Origin: Blastocatellia bacterium
GTDB taxonomy: Bacteria; Acidobacteriota; Blastocatellia; HR10; J050
Direction of reading: 5' to 3'
Assembly: GCA_026985075.1 (NCBI GenBank)
Contig: JALSQX010000105.1
Location: forward strand, 124,001-188,000
Length of the DNA: 64,000 nt
Part shown: positions 54,015 to 62,410 of the stretch, one piece after another
Layout of the letters: the number at the start of each line of letters is the position of its first letter
Position numbering within the stretch: the first letter of the stretch is position 1
Position numbers and translations under genes: made by a program
Notes under the pieces: generated by a model
Told to the model about the DNA's origin: nothing
The model's database searches: none
What the model saw: the letters and a program-made list of their open reading frames with translations, nothing else

Positions 54015-55532
54015 ATGAAACGGGGTACATCGACGGCGATGACGCGTGTTATCGCCCTGTTTTTTTTCTTCACCGTCCCCTCCTTGGCTCTCGCCCAGAA
54101 AGGGGTTTTAGAGGTGACCTGCGTCGATCAAGCCAACCAGCCGATTGCCGGGATGCGCGTGTTCGTGCAGAAGTTGGGCACGAATGAGGTCAAGAGCCGA
54201 AAATCCAACCGCGATGGCATCGCGGCATTCAAGGGATTGAGCGAAGGCTATTATCGCGTATTAGGTCGCAAGAAGGGCTTCGAGCCCGCCCTCTATGAAT
54301 ACGTCGAACTCAAAGGGGGGGCCGAAACGGCGGTCACGTTGACCTGCAAACCGGGTGATAGCGAGAAGAAGCTCTATTTCGAGGATCAAGAACTCATTCA
54401 GCGAGCGTTCAATAAGTTGCGAGAGGGCGTCGACCTCCTTCGGGCGAAGAAGTTTGCCGAGGCGGAGAAAATCTTGAAGGAATCTCTGGCCATTAACCCG
54501 TCTAATCCGGATACACAGCGCAATCTGGCTATTGCTTATATTCAGCAGCGTAAGTGGGCGGAAGCGGAACAGGCGTTGGCCAAGGCCGTCAAGCTCTATG
54601 GTATCGAGTTGGCGCTGTTGCCCAAGGATTCGCCCAATCTCAATCTCTACCAGCAAAGCTATGATCAGGCCAAACAGCTCCTGGAGATGATGCCCATCTT
54701 CCGGTTGGGGACGGAAGCCGATCAGGCATTGAGGGAGAGACGATTCGATGAGGCCATCGCCAAATATCGAGAGGTCATCAAGCTCCAGCCCAACAATGCC
54801 GACAATTACTACAATCTGGCCGTCGCCCTGGCCAACTCCAAGCGGTACGACGAGGCCGTCGAAGCGGTCGATAAGGGTCTCACTCTCAAACCCGGGGATA
54901 AGGGCTTTCTGGAGTTGAAACGCCGTATCCTGAACAACAAAGAGGCGGAGATCTTGAATCGGGCCAAGGCGATGCTGGCCGCGGGCGACAAGCTCTATAA
55001 CGCAGGCCAGTACGAGGCGGCGCTGGAAAAATATGAAGCGGCTCGCCCCCTGGTTCCTCAGAAGGTCCTCGATCAGCTCTACGTTCAGGAGGCTCGGGCT
55101 CACGCCAAACTCAATCACATCGATGAAGCCATCAAAGCCTATCGACAAGCGATTGAGTTGGCTCCGGACAAGAGCAACTATTGGCAGGAACTGGCGCAAC
55201 TCTACCTGACGCACGGCCAGTATGGTGAGGGAATGCGGGTGTACGTGGAGATGTATGAGCATCAATCGGCGCCGGTCGATCAGGAGCTGTTCGCTCTGGG
55301 GAAGAAGTTCCTGGCCGATGAGAAGCCGGATCTGGCGGCGGCGGCTTTCCAGAAGGTGTTGGAAGTGAACCCGCAGTTCGCCGAGGCCTACTATCAACTG
55401 GGCATGCACTACTTCTACGATAAGAAGGATAAAGCGCGCGCCAAGCAGATGCTGCAAAAATATCTCCAATTGGGCAAGAATCCCAAGAATCTGGAAGATG
55501 CCAAGGCCGTCCTGGCCGTCATCGGTCAGTGA
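54015..55532 (+). CDS. Exported TPR-repeat protein with carboxypeptidase-regulatory-like domain
   Basis: A 505-residue protein with a signal peptide (IALFFFFTVPSLALAQ). A beta-sandwich of the carboxypeptidase regulatory type follows (about residues 25-105, VLEVTCVDQANQPIAGMRVFV), then nine or so TPR units (for example KFAEAEKILKESLAINPSNPD, RFDEAIAKYREVIKLQPNN, AAAAFQKVLEVNPQFAEAYY). It should serve as a periplasmic scaffold for protein interactions; no enzymatic motif is present. ATG 54015 has GGGAG 7 bases upstream. A strong promoter indicates good expression. The gene is convergent with the cystathionine-type PLP enzyme gene. Confidence 0.87.
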   Translation: MKRGTSTAMTRVIALFFFFTVPSLALAQKGVLEVTCVDQANQPIAGMRVFVQKLGTNEVKSRKSNRDGIAAFKGLSEGYYRVLGRKKGFEPALYEYVELKGGAETAVTLTCKPGDSEKKLYFEDQELIQRAFNKLREGVDLLRAKKFAEAEKILKESLAINPSNPDTQRNLAIAYIQQRKWAEAEQALAKAVKLYGIELALLPKDSPNLNLYQQSYDQAKQLLEMMPIFRLGTEADQALRERRFDEAIAKYREVIKLQPNNADNYYNLAVALANSKRYDEAVEAVDKGLTLKPGDKGFLELKRRILNNKEAEILNRAKAMLAAGDKLYNAGQYEAALEKYEAARPLVPQKVLDQLYVQEARAHAKLNHIDEAIKAYRQAIELAPDKSNYWQELAQLYLTHGQYGEGMRVYVEMYEHQSAPVDQELFALGKKFLADEKPDLAAAAFQKVLEVNPQFAEAYYQLGMHYFYDKKDKARAKQMLQKYLQLGKNPKNLEDAKAVLAVIGQ

Positions 55533-55567
55533 GAGGAGGCTGAGCGGCGGGGAACGCTCCCGTCCTG

Positions 55568-55601
55568 GAGAGTGAAGCGACTCTCTCGACGATGCGAGAG
55601 T
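55568..55601. terminator. Possible bidirectional terminator, overlapping hairpins
   Basis: GAGAGT (55568), ACTCTC (55580) and GAGAGT (55596) allow two mutually exclusive 6-bp hairpins between two convergent genes. There are no strong U-tracts on either side. Confidence 0.35.
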
Positions 55602-55608
55602 GGAGACC

Positions 55609-56787
55609 TCAGAGGGCCTCGAAGGCGCGCTCGATGTCGGCCACGAGATCTGTCCCTTGTTCGATGCCGACCGAGAGGCGCACGAGTTGATCGGTGATGC
55701 CCGCCTGGGCGCGTTCCTCGGCCGACAGCATAGCGTGTGACGTGATAGCGGGAAGAGTGACCAGCGTCTCCACACCTCCCAGACTGGGAGCGAGCGATAT
55801 GAGCTCGAGGGCGTCCACGAACCGCCGCGCCTCGTCGGCCGTTCCTGCGAGTTCGAAGCTCAGCACGCCGCCACCACCGCGCATCAGTCTCTTGGCCAGC
55901 GGATACTGCGGATCAGTCTCCAAGAACGGATAATAAACGCGCTTCACCCGCGGATGCCGCTCCAGGAATCGAGCGAGCTGGAGCGCATTGTCGTTCTGTC
56001 GTTCGACGCGCACGGCGAGCGTCTTGAGGCCGCGAAGGAGCAGCCAGGCGGCGTGAGGATCGATCACCCCACCCAGGGCGATGCGCGCCTCCCGGAGTCG
56101 GGCGATGAACGAATCGGATCCGCAAACGACGCCGCCGAGGACATCAGAGTGTCCGGCCAGATACTTGGTAGCCGAGTGGATGACCACATCGACGCCCCAG
56201 TCCAGCGGTCGCTGGTTGATGGGCGTGGCGAACGTGCTGTCGATGACGGTGAGCAAATGGCGTTCCCGGGCGATGGCCACAATCGACTCCAGATCGACCA
56301 GCCGGATCAGGGGATTGGTCGGCGATTCCATGTAGATGAGTCGGGTGTTGGGCCTCAAGGCCCGTGCAAAGGCGTCGGGCTCTGTGGCGCTCACCAACGT
56401 CGTTTCCACGCCGAATCGGGGCAGCCATCGGCTCAATAAGTCGAACGTGCCCCCGTAAAGCTCTCGCTGCGCGACGATGTGATCGCCGCTTCGAACCGTC
56501 GCCATGAGCGTCGTCGCAATGGCCGCCATGCCCGAGGCGAACAGGAGAGCGGCTTCGGCGCCCTCCAGAGCGGCCAGCAGCGACTCCGCGGCGCTGTGGG
56601 TGGGATTCCCGTAGCGGGTATAAAACGTATCGGCCCGATCGGCGCCGAGCCGAATCTGCTCGTCCATGGTAGCCGTTCGAAAGGTCGCCGATTGGACGAT
56701 GGGGACGGCGATGGGTTCGTTCCTTTTGGCCGGCGCCGAAGCGCCATGGACGGCCTGGGTCGTGAGGTGAAACTCTTTTCTCTTCAT
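55609..56787 (-). CDS. PLP-dependent Cys/Met metabolism enzyme (cystathionine gamma-synthase/lyase or methionine gamma-lyase family)
   Basis: A protein of 392 residues of the Cys_Met_Meta_PP family. The N-terminal TQAVHGA, the FYTRYGNPT motif, the catalytic lysine in HSATKYLAGHSDVLGG (about residue 205) and SLGGVETLVTLPA near the C terminus are all present. These enzymes either join cysteine and an activated homoserine or split cystathionine or methionine; sequence alone does not decide which. The HSD rather than HTD at the lysine site and SLGGVE are common to both. GGGAGG precedes ATG 56787; an earlier frame to 56907 has no such site. A homocysteine methyltransferase is encoded 3.7 kb away. 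Confidence 0.9.
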   Translation of the reverse strand: MKRKEFHLTTQAVHGASAPAKRNEPIAVPIVQSATFRTATMDEQIRLGADRADTFYTRYGNPTHSAAESLLAALEGAEAALLFASGMAAIATTLMATVRSGDHIVAQRELYGGTFDLLSRWLPRFGVETTLVSATEPDAFARALRPNTRLIYMESPTNPLIRLVDLESIVAIARERHLLTVIDSTFATPINQRPLDWGVDVVIHSATKYLAGHSDVLGGVVCGSDSFIARLREARIALGGVIDPHAAWLLLRGLKTLAVRVERQNDNALQLARFLERHPRVKRVYYPFLETDPQYPLAKRLMRGGGGVLSFELAGTADEARRFVDALELISLAPSLGGVETLVTLPAITSHAMLSAEERAQAGITDQLVRLSVGIEQGTDLVADIERAFEAL

Positions 56788-56835
56788 TGACGCTCGCCTC
56801 CCTTCAGGTGATGGCCACGCGTTCGTGGCTTCACT

Positions 56836-56865
56836 ATTATGCGATAGATGATCGCGTTTGACCAA
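56836..56865 (-). promoter_or_regulatory. Promoter of the PLP enzyme gene
   Basis: On the minus strand, TTGGTC (56865-56860), an 18-base spacer, CATAAT (56841-56836), 48 bases before ATG 56787. It is divergent from the next promoter. Confidence 0.55.
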
Positions 56866-56923
56866 CCTCATCGGCCACAGATGAAGCCGAAACGTCGGTT
56901 TCGTCACTGGAACTCGGGACCGG

Positions 56924-56952
56924 TTGGCTGGCCCGATCAGCTATGCTATGCT
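56924..56952 (+). promoter_or_regulatory. Promoter of the inositol monophosphatase gene
   Basis: TTGGCT (56924-56929), a 17-base spacer, TATGCT (56947-56952). The predicted start leaves a leader of about 25 bases with GGAG and GAGG sites before ATG 56984. Confidence 0.55.
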
Positions 56953-56983
56953 TGAACTTTATGGGAGTCGAGGTGATGAGTCT

Positions 56984-57775
56984 ATGAGCATGATGGAGTT
57001 CGCCGTGCAGTTGGCCCGGGAGGCGGGCGGCATTCTTCGTCAACATCTCGGGCGAGTGAGCGAGATCTCTCACAAAAGTTCACAATTGGATTTAGTGACC
57101 GAAGTCGACGTTCTCTCGGAGCAGTATATCAAGGAGAAGATCGCCGCCCATTATCCCAGACATGATATCTTGGCCGAGGAGAGCGGACATCAGCGAGCGG
57201 AGTCCACCTACCGGTGGCTCGTTGATCCCCTCGATGGGACGACGAACTACGCCCATGGTTATCCTTTCTTCGCCGTCTGCCTGGCAGTGGAGCGCGAGGG
57301 AGAGGTCATTCTCGGCGTCGTCTATGATCCCATACGCGATGAGCTCTTCGCTGCCGAGAAGGGAAGCGGAGCGACGCTCAACGGTCGCCCCATTCGCGTC
57401 TCCCGCGTCCCTCGGTTGATCGATAGCCTCTTGGTGACCGGGTTCCCTTATAATGTGCGGAACGATCCGACCAGCATCGAGTATTTCTTCCGTTTCATGA
57501 ATCGAGCTCAGGCCATTCGCCGCGATGGGTCGGCGGCGCTGGATATGTGTTATGTTGCCTGCGGTCGGTTCGATGGATTCTGGGAGATGGGGCTCAATCC
57601 CTGGGATATGGCCGCGGGGCAGCTCATCATCGAGGAAGCTGGTGGGCGAGTGACGAAGTTCGATGGCCGCCCATTCACTATTTATGAACCGGAAGTGCTG
57701 GCCAGTAATGGTCTCATTCATGAGGAGATGAGCGCTGTCCTCATGGGCGAGCGCTCGTCGGCCGAGACCAAGTAG
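56984..57775 (+). CDS. suhB: Inositol monophosphatase (SuhB-like)
   Basis: A standard IMPase of 263 residues. The first metal site glutamate is in ILAEESGH (about residues 60-67), the DPLDGTTNYAHGYPFF motif follows, and the second signature WDMAAGQLIIEEAGG is near residue 206. It dephosphorylates myo-inositol-1-phosphate and related sugar phosphates in the cytoplasm. Given the probable inositol-phosphate solute pathway at 48263-50576, myo-inositol recycling is a plausible use, though SuhB-type proteins also affect rRNA transcription. The start is ATG 56984, with GGGAGTCGAGG upstream; the in-frame ATG at 56990 would be only two residues shorter. It is followed by a PHP gene 37 bases later. Confidence 0.92.
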   Translation: MSMMEFAVQLAREAGGILRQHLGRVSEISHKSSQLDLVTEVDVLSEQYIKEKIAAHYPRHDILAEESGHQRAESTYRWLVDPLDGTTNYAHGYPFFAVCLAVEREGEVILGVVYDPIRDELFAAEKGSGATLNGRPIRVSRVPRLIDSLLVTGFPYNVRNDPTSIEYFFRFMNRAQAIRRDGSAALDMCYVACGRFDGFWEMGLNPWDMAAGQLIIEEAGGRVTKFDGRPFTIYEPEVLASNGLIHEEMSAVLMGERSSAETK

Positions 57776-57812
57776 ACGCCGGTTCCCCGAATGTGGCCCG
57801 AGGAGCATCGTC

Positions 57813-58445
57813 ATGTTGGTTGATCTCCACGTTCACACTGTCTTTTCCGGAGATGCCGTGATGGCGCCGGAAGAGTTGATCGCCCGAGCGGAAGCGCTGG
57901 AGCTTGGAGGCATCGCCGTCACGGAACACGATTCCTACGCTGCTTCGGAAGCTACAGCGGCTCTGGCCGAGGGGACGGAGCTCATCGTCTTCCGCGGCAT
58001 CGAAGTCGCCACCGATATGGGGCATCTCCTCGTGTTCGGCCTGGAGGACGATGGCTGGCAGGTGCTCCGAGAGCCGATCACGGGCGTGGTCTCGGCTCCC
58101 GCTCTCGTTCAATACGTGCTGGATCGGGAGGGCGTGGTCATCGCCGCTCATCCATTCAAGAGCACGTCTCCCAGTCTGGGCGAGCGCGTGTTGTCGCTCT
58201 CCGGCGTGAGGATCGTGGAAGGATTCAATGGACGGTGTTTCTCGGACGAGAATGTTCGCGCCTGCCAATTGGCCGAAGCGCATGGATTGAGCCTCGTCGG
58301 AGGGAGCGGGGCTCATCTGGTGAACGAAGTCGGCCGGTGCGTCACCGCGTTCGAAGAGCGGATGGAGACGCTTCCCGAACTGGTGGCGGCGCTGAAGGCC
58401 GGTCGATTTCGGGCTCGTTACTACGCACGATTCGCCGAGTGGTAG
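57813..58445 (+). CDS. PHP domain protein
   Basis: A 210-residue polymerase-and-histidinol-phosphatase (PHP) fold protein. Metal ligands: VDLHVHTVFSGDA (His and His), AVTEHDSY, FRGIEVATDMGHLLVFG, AAHPFKS and the late GSGAHLVNEVG. These make up a likely three-metal phosphoesterase site. It probably acts as a phosphatase or phosphodiesterase on a small substrate; some related proteins cleave RNA or nucleotides. The last part is AFEERMETLPELVAALKAGRF. GAGGAG is upstream. It lies in a small plus-strand run with the inositol monophosphatase gene, which suggests shared transcription. Confidence 0.85.
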   Translation: MLVDLHVHTVFSGDAVMAPEELIARAEALELGGIAVTEHDSYAASEATAALAEGTELIVFRGIEVATDMGHLLVFGLEDDGWQVLREPITGVVSAPALVQYVLDREGVVIAAHPFKSTSPSLGERVLSLSGVRIVEGFNGRCFSDENVRACQLAEAHGLSLVGGSGAHLVNEVGRCVTAFEERMETLPELVAALKAGRFRARYYARFAEW

Positions 58446-58492
58446 CGGCATGGGATCGCCATCTGGGCCGGGATTCCGGAAAAATCGGCCTC

Positions 58493-58522
58493 TTGACATC
58501 CTTTGAACATGACACCAATACT
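58493..58522 (+). promoter_or_regulatory. Promoter of the potassium channel gene, short leader
   Basis: TTGACA (58493-58498), an 18-base spacer, AATACT (58517-58522), 14 bases before ATG 58537. There is no ribosome site. Confidence 0.5.
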
Positions 58523-58536
58523 GTGTCGCTGGTTCG

Positions 58537-59571
58537 ATGATATCGCCGTGGCAGAAGTTTCGATGGGCACTCATTGCGGTCGTGGGACTGAACGGTGTGG
58601 GAGCCGTCGGTTACCACCTGATCGAAGGATGGGACTGGCTCGATTGCTTTTATATGACGTTCCTGACGTTGACCACCATCGGATTCGCCGAGGTGCATCC
58701 GCTCTCGGCGGGCGGTCGCGTCTTCACCATCATCCTGTTCTGGACGACGGCTGGCGTGTTGGCCGTTGCGGTGAGCATGGCGGGGCAGGCGTTGCTCCAA
58801 TCAGAGCTCCTTTCCACGTGGGGGAGGAAGCGTCGCGTGTTCAGAGACATTGCCAAACTGCGTGATCACTATATCGTTTGTGGAGCGGGACGCGTCGGTC
58901 GGCATGTGATCGAAGAGATGCAGCGTCGAGGCGCTCCCTTCGTCATCATCGAGCGGGAGGAGGCTCGTGCCGAGAAGCTCCTGGAGCGGGGGCATCTGGT
59001 GTTGATCGGCGATGCCTCCGATGAACAGGTGCTCCGGAGCGCTGGCGTAGAATCGGCACGCAGTCTGGTCTGTTGCCTGCCGACGGATGCCGATAATCTC
59101 TACACTGTTCTCACGGCGCGCGGCCTCAATCCTCGTATCTACATTGTGGCCCGGGCCAATGAAGAAGCGGCCATCCCCAAGATGCGCAAGGCTGGCGCGG
59201 ACAAAGTGATATCGCCGGTCATCATCGGCAGTCATCGTATCGCTCAGGCGGCACTCAGTCCCGCCGTCTCCGATTTCATCGAGTTGGCCACCATGGCCGA
59301 GGGATTGGATCTCACCATCGAGCAAGTCGAGGTCGGACCGGATTCTCCTCTGGGCGGGCGAAAGTTGAAGGATTCCGGCATTCGCCAGCAATGCGATGTC
59401 ATCATCATCGCCATCAAGCGTGGAGGAGAGGAGATGATCTTCAATCCCACGGGGGAGACGGAAATTCAACCTGGTGATGTCCTGGTGGCTGTGGGAGCGT
59501 TGGCGGAACTGGAGCGGTTAGCCGCCATCGCCAGTCCCAGTGCCGTACCGGCCCGCTGGCGCGGCGAATAG
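58537..59571 (+). CDS. Ion channel with TrkA-N and TrkA-C (RCK) domains, variant selectivity filter
   Basis: A 344-residue inner-membrane potassium channel-like protein. Two helices (ALIAVVGLNGVGAVGYHL and FTIILFWTTAGVLAVAVSMAG) flank the pore loop, whose filter reads LTTIGFAEVHPLS. A TrkA-N Rossmann domain follows (YIVCGAGRVGRHVIEEM, about residues 108-225), then a TrkA-C domain (about 250-335, EVGPDSPLGGRKLKDSGIRQ). The filter has GFA where the canonical filter has GYG or GFG. The RCK part binds NAD(H), ATP/ADP or Ca2+ to gate the pore. The gene uses a nearly leaderless promoter. It starts 12 bases before Fpg in the same direction. Confidence 0.87.
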   Translation: MISPWQKFRWALIAVVGLNGVGAVGYHLIEGWDWLDCFYMTFLTLTTIGFAEVHPLSAGGRVFTIILFWTTAGVLAVAVSMAGQALLQSELLSTWGRKRRVFRDIAKLRDHYIVCGAGRVGRHVIEEMQRRGAPFVIIEREEARAEKLLERGHLVLIGDASDEQVLRSAGVESARSLVCCLPTDADNLYTVLTARGLNPRIYIVARANEEAAIPKMRKAGADKVISPVIIGSHRIAQAALSPAVSDFIELATMAEGLDLTIEQVEVGPDSPLGGRKLKDSGIRQQCDVIIIAIKRGGEEMIFNPTGETEIQPGDVLVAVGALAELERLAAIASPSAVPARWRGE

Positions 59572-59582
59572 GAGGCGATGAC

Positions 59583-60425
59583 ATGCCGGAGTTGCCCGAA
59601 GTGGAAGCCGTGGTCCGGGCGCTCGACCGGACCGTAGGGGGAAAACGAATCGCCCGCGTTCGCGTCCTCCGCCCCCAAACGATCCAATGCATATCGGTGG
59701 CCCGCTTTTGTCGTCTCCTTCGCGGGCGCGTCATCGGGCGAGTTCGGCGGCGGGCCAAGTTCATCCTCATGGATCTCTCGGGGGGATGGACGGTGGTTGT
59801 GCATCTGCGTATGACCGGAGGATTCGTATATACCGAGTCGCCACAACCCCTTCCACCAACTGCGCGCGTGCTCTTCCTTCTCGATGATGGAACCCGACTG
59901 GCATACACGGACATTCGGAATCTGGGCCTCATCCGTCTCATTCCAACAGAGCAACTCGACCAATCAGAGGAATGGCGGCGGTTGGGCGTTGAACCACTCA
60001 GCCGGGCGTTCACGGTTCGCCGATTGGAGGAGATGCTCCGGGGCAGCCGACGCGCCATCAAGGCGGTTTTGCTCGATCAAACCAAGGTAGTGGGATTGGG
60101 GAACATCTATGCCGTCGAAGCGCTTCATCGGGCGAAGGTGAGCCCCATGCGACGTGCCGAGAGCGTGGCCAGATCTCAGGCTCGCCTGGTGGCACTATAT
60201 GAGGGCATCCGGGAGACGTTGCGAGAGGCGATCGCCGCTCAATCGGCCGAACCTCTCCACCTGGAATTCATCGGAGCGAAGCGAACCAAGCATCGTTCGA
60301 CGGCGTCCTACTCGTTCCGCGTCTATGGCCGACAGGGAGAGCCGTGTCCGGTTTGTGGAGCGCCAATCCGCAGAGTCAAGCAACACGGTCGCTCGACATA
60401 TTACTGTGCTCGGTGCCAAACATAG
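59583..60425 (+). CDS. mutM: Formamidopyrimidine-DNA glycosylase (Fpg/MutM)
   Basis: A full-length protein of 280 residues. The N-terminal catalytic proline is in MPELPEVEAVVRAL, the conserved lysine in RRAKFILMDL (about residue 57), the H2TH region in LLDQTKVVGLGNIYAVEALH, and the C-terminal zinc finger has CPVCGAPIRRVKQHGRSTYYCARC. It removes 8-oxoguanine and formamidopyrimidines from DNA and cuts the abasic site. ATG 59583 lies 11 bases after the channel gene and has AGGAGGC overlapping its stop, so the two are probably one transcript. Alternative nei-type identity is excluded by the CxxC...CxxC finger and the PELPEVE start. Confidence 0.95.
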   Translation: MPELPEVEAVVRALDRTVGGKRIARVRVLRPQTIQCISVARFCRLLRGRVIGRVRRRAKFILMDLSGGWTVVVHLRMTGGFVYTESPQPLPPTARVLFLLDDGTRLAYTDIRNLGLIRLIPTEQLDQSEEWRRLGVEPLSRAFTVRRLEEMLRGSRRAIKAVLLDQTKVVGLGNIYAVEALHRAKVSPMRRAESVARSQARLVALYEGIRETLREAIAAQSAEPLHLEFIGAKRTKHRSTASYSFRVYGRQGEPCPVCGAPIRRVKQHGRSTYYCARCQT

Positions 60426-60435
60426 CGGCTGGAGG

Positions 60436-60465
60436 TTGATCGGCAGCGCCGAGCAATGCTATGTT
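60436..60465 (+). promoter_or_regulatory. Promoter of the homocysteine methyltransferase gene
   Basis: TTGATC (60436-60441), an 18-base spacer, TATGTT (60460-60465). It begins 10 bases after the mutM stop and gives a leader of about 18 bases before ATG 60490. Confidence 0.55.
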
Positions 60466-60489
60466 CATGAGTGGCCAGAGGGGACGGCG

Positions 60490-62352
60490 ATGAGACGAAA
60501 ATTCATCGAATTGCTCGATCAGGAAATCATCTTGGCCGATGGAGCCATGGGGACGGTGTTGGTCGGGCGCGGAGTAGATCCCAATGCGCTGGCTGAGCAG
60601 AATCTGGTGAATCCTGATTTGGTGCGCTCGGTCCATCTGGAGTATATCCGCGCTGGCGCGCGATTGATCGAGACCAATACCTTCCTGGCCAATCGCATGA
60701 AGTTGCGAGAGTACGGCGTGGAAGACCGACTCGAAGAGATCAATCGGGCGGGCGTGCGGTTGGCACGCGAGGCCGTCCAGGCGAGCGGTCAGGAGGTATT
60801 CATCGCCGGCTCGGTGGGCCCATTGGGGGCGCTGGTGAAACCTTATGGCAATTTGACGCTCGCCGATCTGGCCAACGCCTACATCGAGCAGATGAGCCTC
60901 CTCGTCGAGGAAGGCGTGGATCTCATCATCATTGAGACGCATCCCAGTCTCTTGGAAGCGCTGGAGGCGATTCGGGCGGCGCGCACCGTGTCCACGGCGA
61001 CGCCCATCATCGCGCAGATGACCTTTCTCGAGGATGGTCGCTCGAAATTCGGCGATGAACTCCGCCGCTCGTTGGAAGCGCTGGCTGCTGCTGATGCTGA
61101 TGTCGTGGGCGTCAACTGCAGTGGACCGCAGATGACCTATGACATCATGGAGCGCTTCTTGCGCGAGACGGACCTTCGTGTCTCGGTGATGACCAACGCC
61201 GGCCTGCCTCAACTCGTCGCCGGGCGGCAAATTTATCTCTCCTCGCCCGATTACCTTCGAGAGTACGCCCGCCGATTCGTCGAGGCGGGAGCCAATATCA
61301 TCGGTGGATGCTGTGGAACAACTCCGGAGCATATCCGCACCATGGCCGAAGTGGTCCGTGGGCAGATCCCCCGACGCATTCGCGAAAAACGCGCGACCGT
61401 AGTGACGGTGCCCGCCGCGGTCACCCCGGAACCGGGAGCGCGAGTACCATTACGGACGCGCTTCCAGGAGAAACTGGGCCGGGAATTCGTCGTCACCGTG
61501 GAAGTGACGCCACCTCGAGGCGTCGATTGTACCGACATCATTGATCGCTGTCGCCAATGGGTCGAGCTGGGCATCGATGCGGTCAGCGTGAGCGATAATC
61601 CCGGACCCCGCGTGCGCCTCTCCTCTGTCGCCTTGGCGCATTTGATTCAATCCCACACAGGCATGGAGGTGGTCCTCCATTTCGCCTGTCGGGATCGGAC
61701 GTTGAATGTGATCCAATCGGAATTGCTGGGCGCCGCTGCTCTGGGCATCAAAAACATCCTCGCCCTCACCGGCGAGCCATCGGTCGCCGGAGAAGTTCCC
61801 CAGGTGACCTCCGTCTTCGATGTGAACGCCACCGGGCTGGTTCGGATTCTGCACGGATTCAATCATGGATATACGGTGGCCGGACAGGACATTGGACAGC
61901 CCACGACGTTTCGCATCGGCGTGACCGTGAATCTGGCCACCGATGATCTGGACGCCGAGGTGAGCCAGCTCGAAGAGCGCGTCGAAGCGGGCGCGCACTT
62001 CGCGCTCTCTCAGCCGCTTTACGATATTGACATCTTCGACCGCTTTCTCGACCGAATCGGAGAGTTTCCCATCCCATTGCTCGTCACCATCATGCCGCTG
62101 ACCAGCGGTCGGCATGCAGAGTTCCTCCACCATGAGGTACCTGGTATTCTCATTCCCGAGGCGCTGCGGCGGCGCATGCACGAAGCTCGGGAACCAAAAC
62201 AAGAAGGGATGCGCATCGCCGAGGAACTCATCGGGCAGCTTCAATCCCGTGTGGCCGGCGTTCACTTCATGGTTCAAGGCGAAGCCGTGGCTACCGTACG
62301 GGAATTGCTGTCACGACCCTTCGCTCAAGCGCGTCCATCACCCCGCACCTGA
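60490..62352 (+). CDS. Bifunctional homocysteine S-methyltransferase/methylenetetrahydrofolate reductase
   Basis: A protein of 620 residues. Residues about 1-290 are a homocysteine S-methyltransferase with zinc cysteines in VNCSGPQ and GGCCGTTPEHI; residues about 320-610 are an MTHFR domain (VTVEVTPPRGVD, NVIQSELLGAAALGIKNILAL, HFALSQPLYD). Such fusions resemble Bacillus YitJ. It could make methyl-tetrahydrofolate and use it or S-methylmethionine to form methionine, without cobalamin. ATG 60490 has AGAGGGGA upstream; the longer open frame from 60154 overlaps mutM and has no family features. Its function fits the Cys/Met PLP enzyme at 55609. Confidence 0.92.
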   Translation: MRRKFIELLDQEIILADGAMGTVLVGRGVDPNALAEQNLVNPDLVRSVHLEYIRAGARLIETNTFLANRMKLREYGVEDRLEEINRAGVRLAREAVQASGQEVFIAGSVGPLGALVKPYGNLTLADLANAYIEQMSLLVEEGVDLIIIETHPSLLEALEAIRAARTVSTATPIIAQMTFLEDGRSKFGDELRRSLEALAAADADVVGVNCSGPQMTYDIMERFLRETDLRVSVMTNAGLPQLVAGRQIYLSSPDYLREYARRFVEAGANIIGGCCGTTPEHIRTMAEVVRGQIPRRIREKRATVVTVPAAVTPEPGARVPLRTRFQEKLGREFVVTVEVTPPRGVDCTDIIDRCRQWVELGIDAVSVSDNPGPRVRLSSVALAHLIQSHTGMEVVLHFACRDRTLNVIQSELLGAAALGIKNILALTGEPSVAGEVPQVTSVFDVNATGLVRILHGFNHGYTVAGQDIGQPTTFRIGVTVNLATDDLDAEVSQLEERVEAGAHFALSQPLYDIDIFDRFLDRIGEFPIPLLVTIMPLTSGRHAEFLHHEVPGILIPEALRRRMHEAREPKQEGMRIAEELIGQLQSRVAGVHFMVQGEAVATVRELLSRPFAQARPSPRT

Positions 62353-62410
62353 GCTGGTCTCGGCGCTATCGGCGCTCAAGATGAGAAGCGTCCGGAACTG
62401 GTGACCTCAT

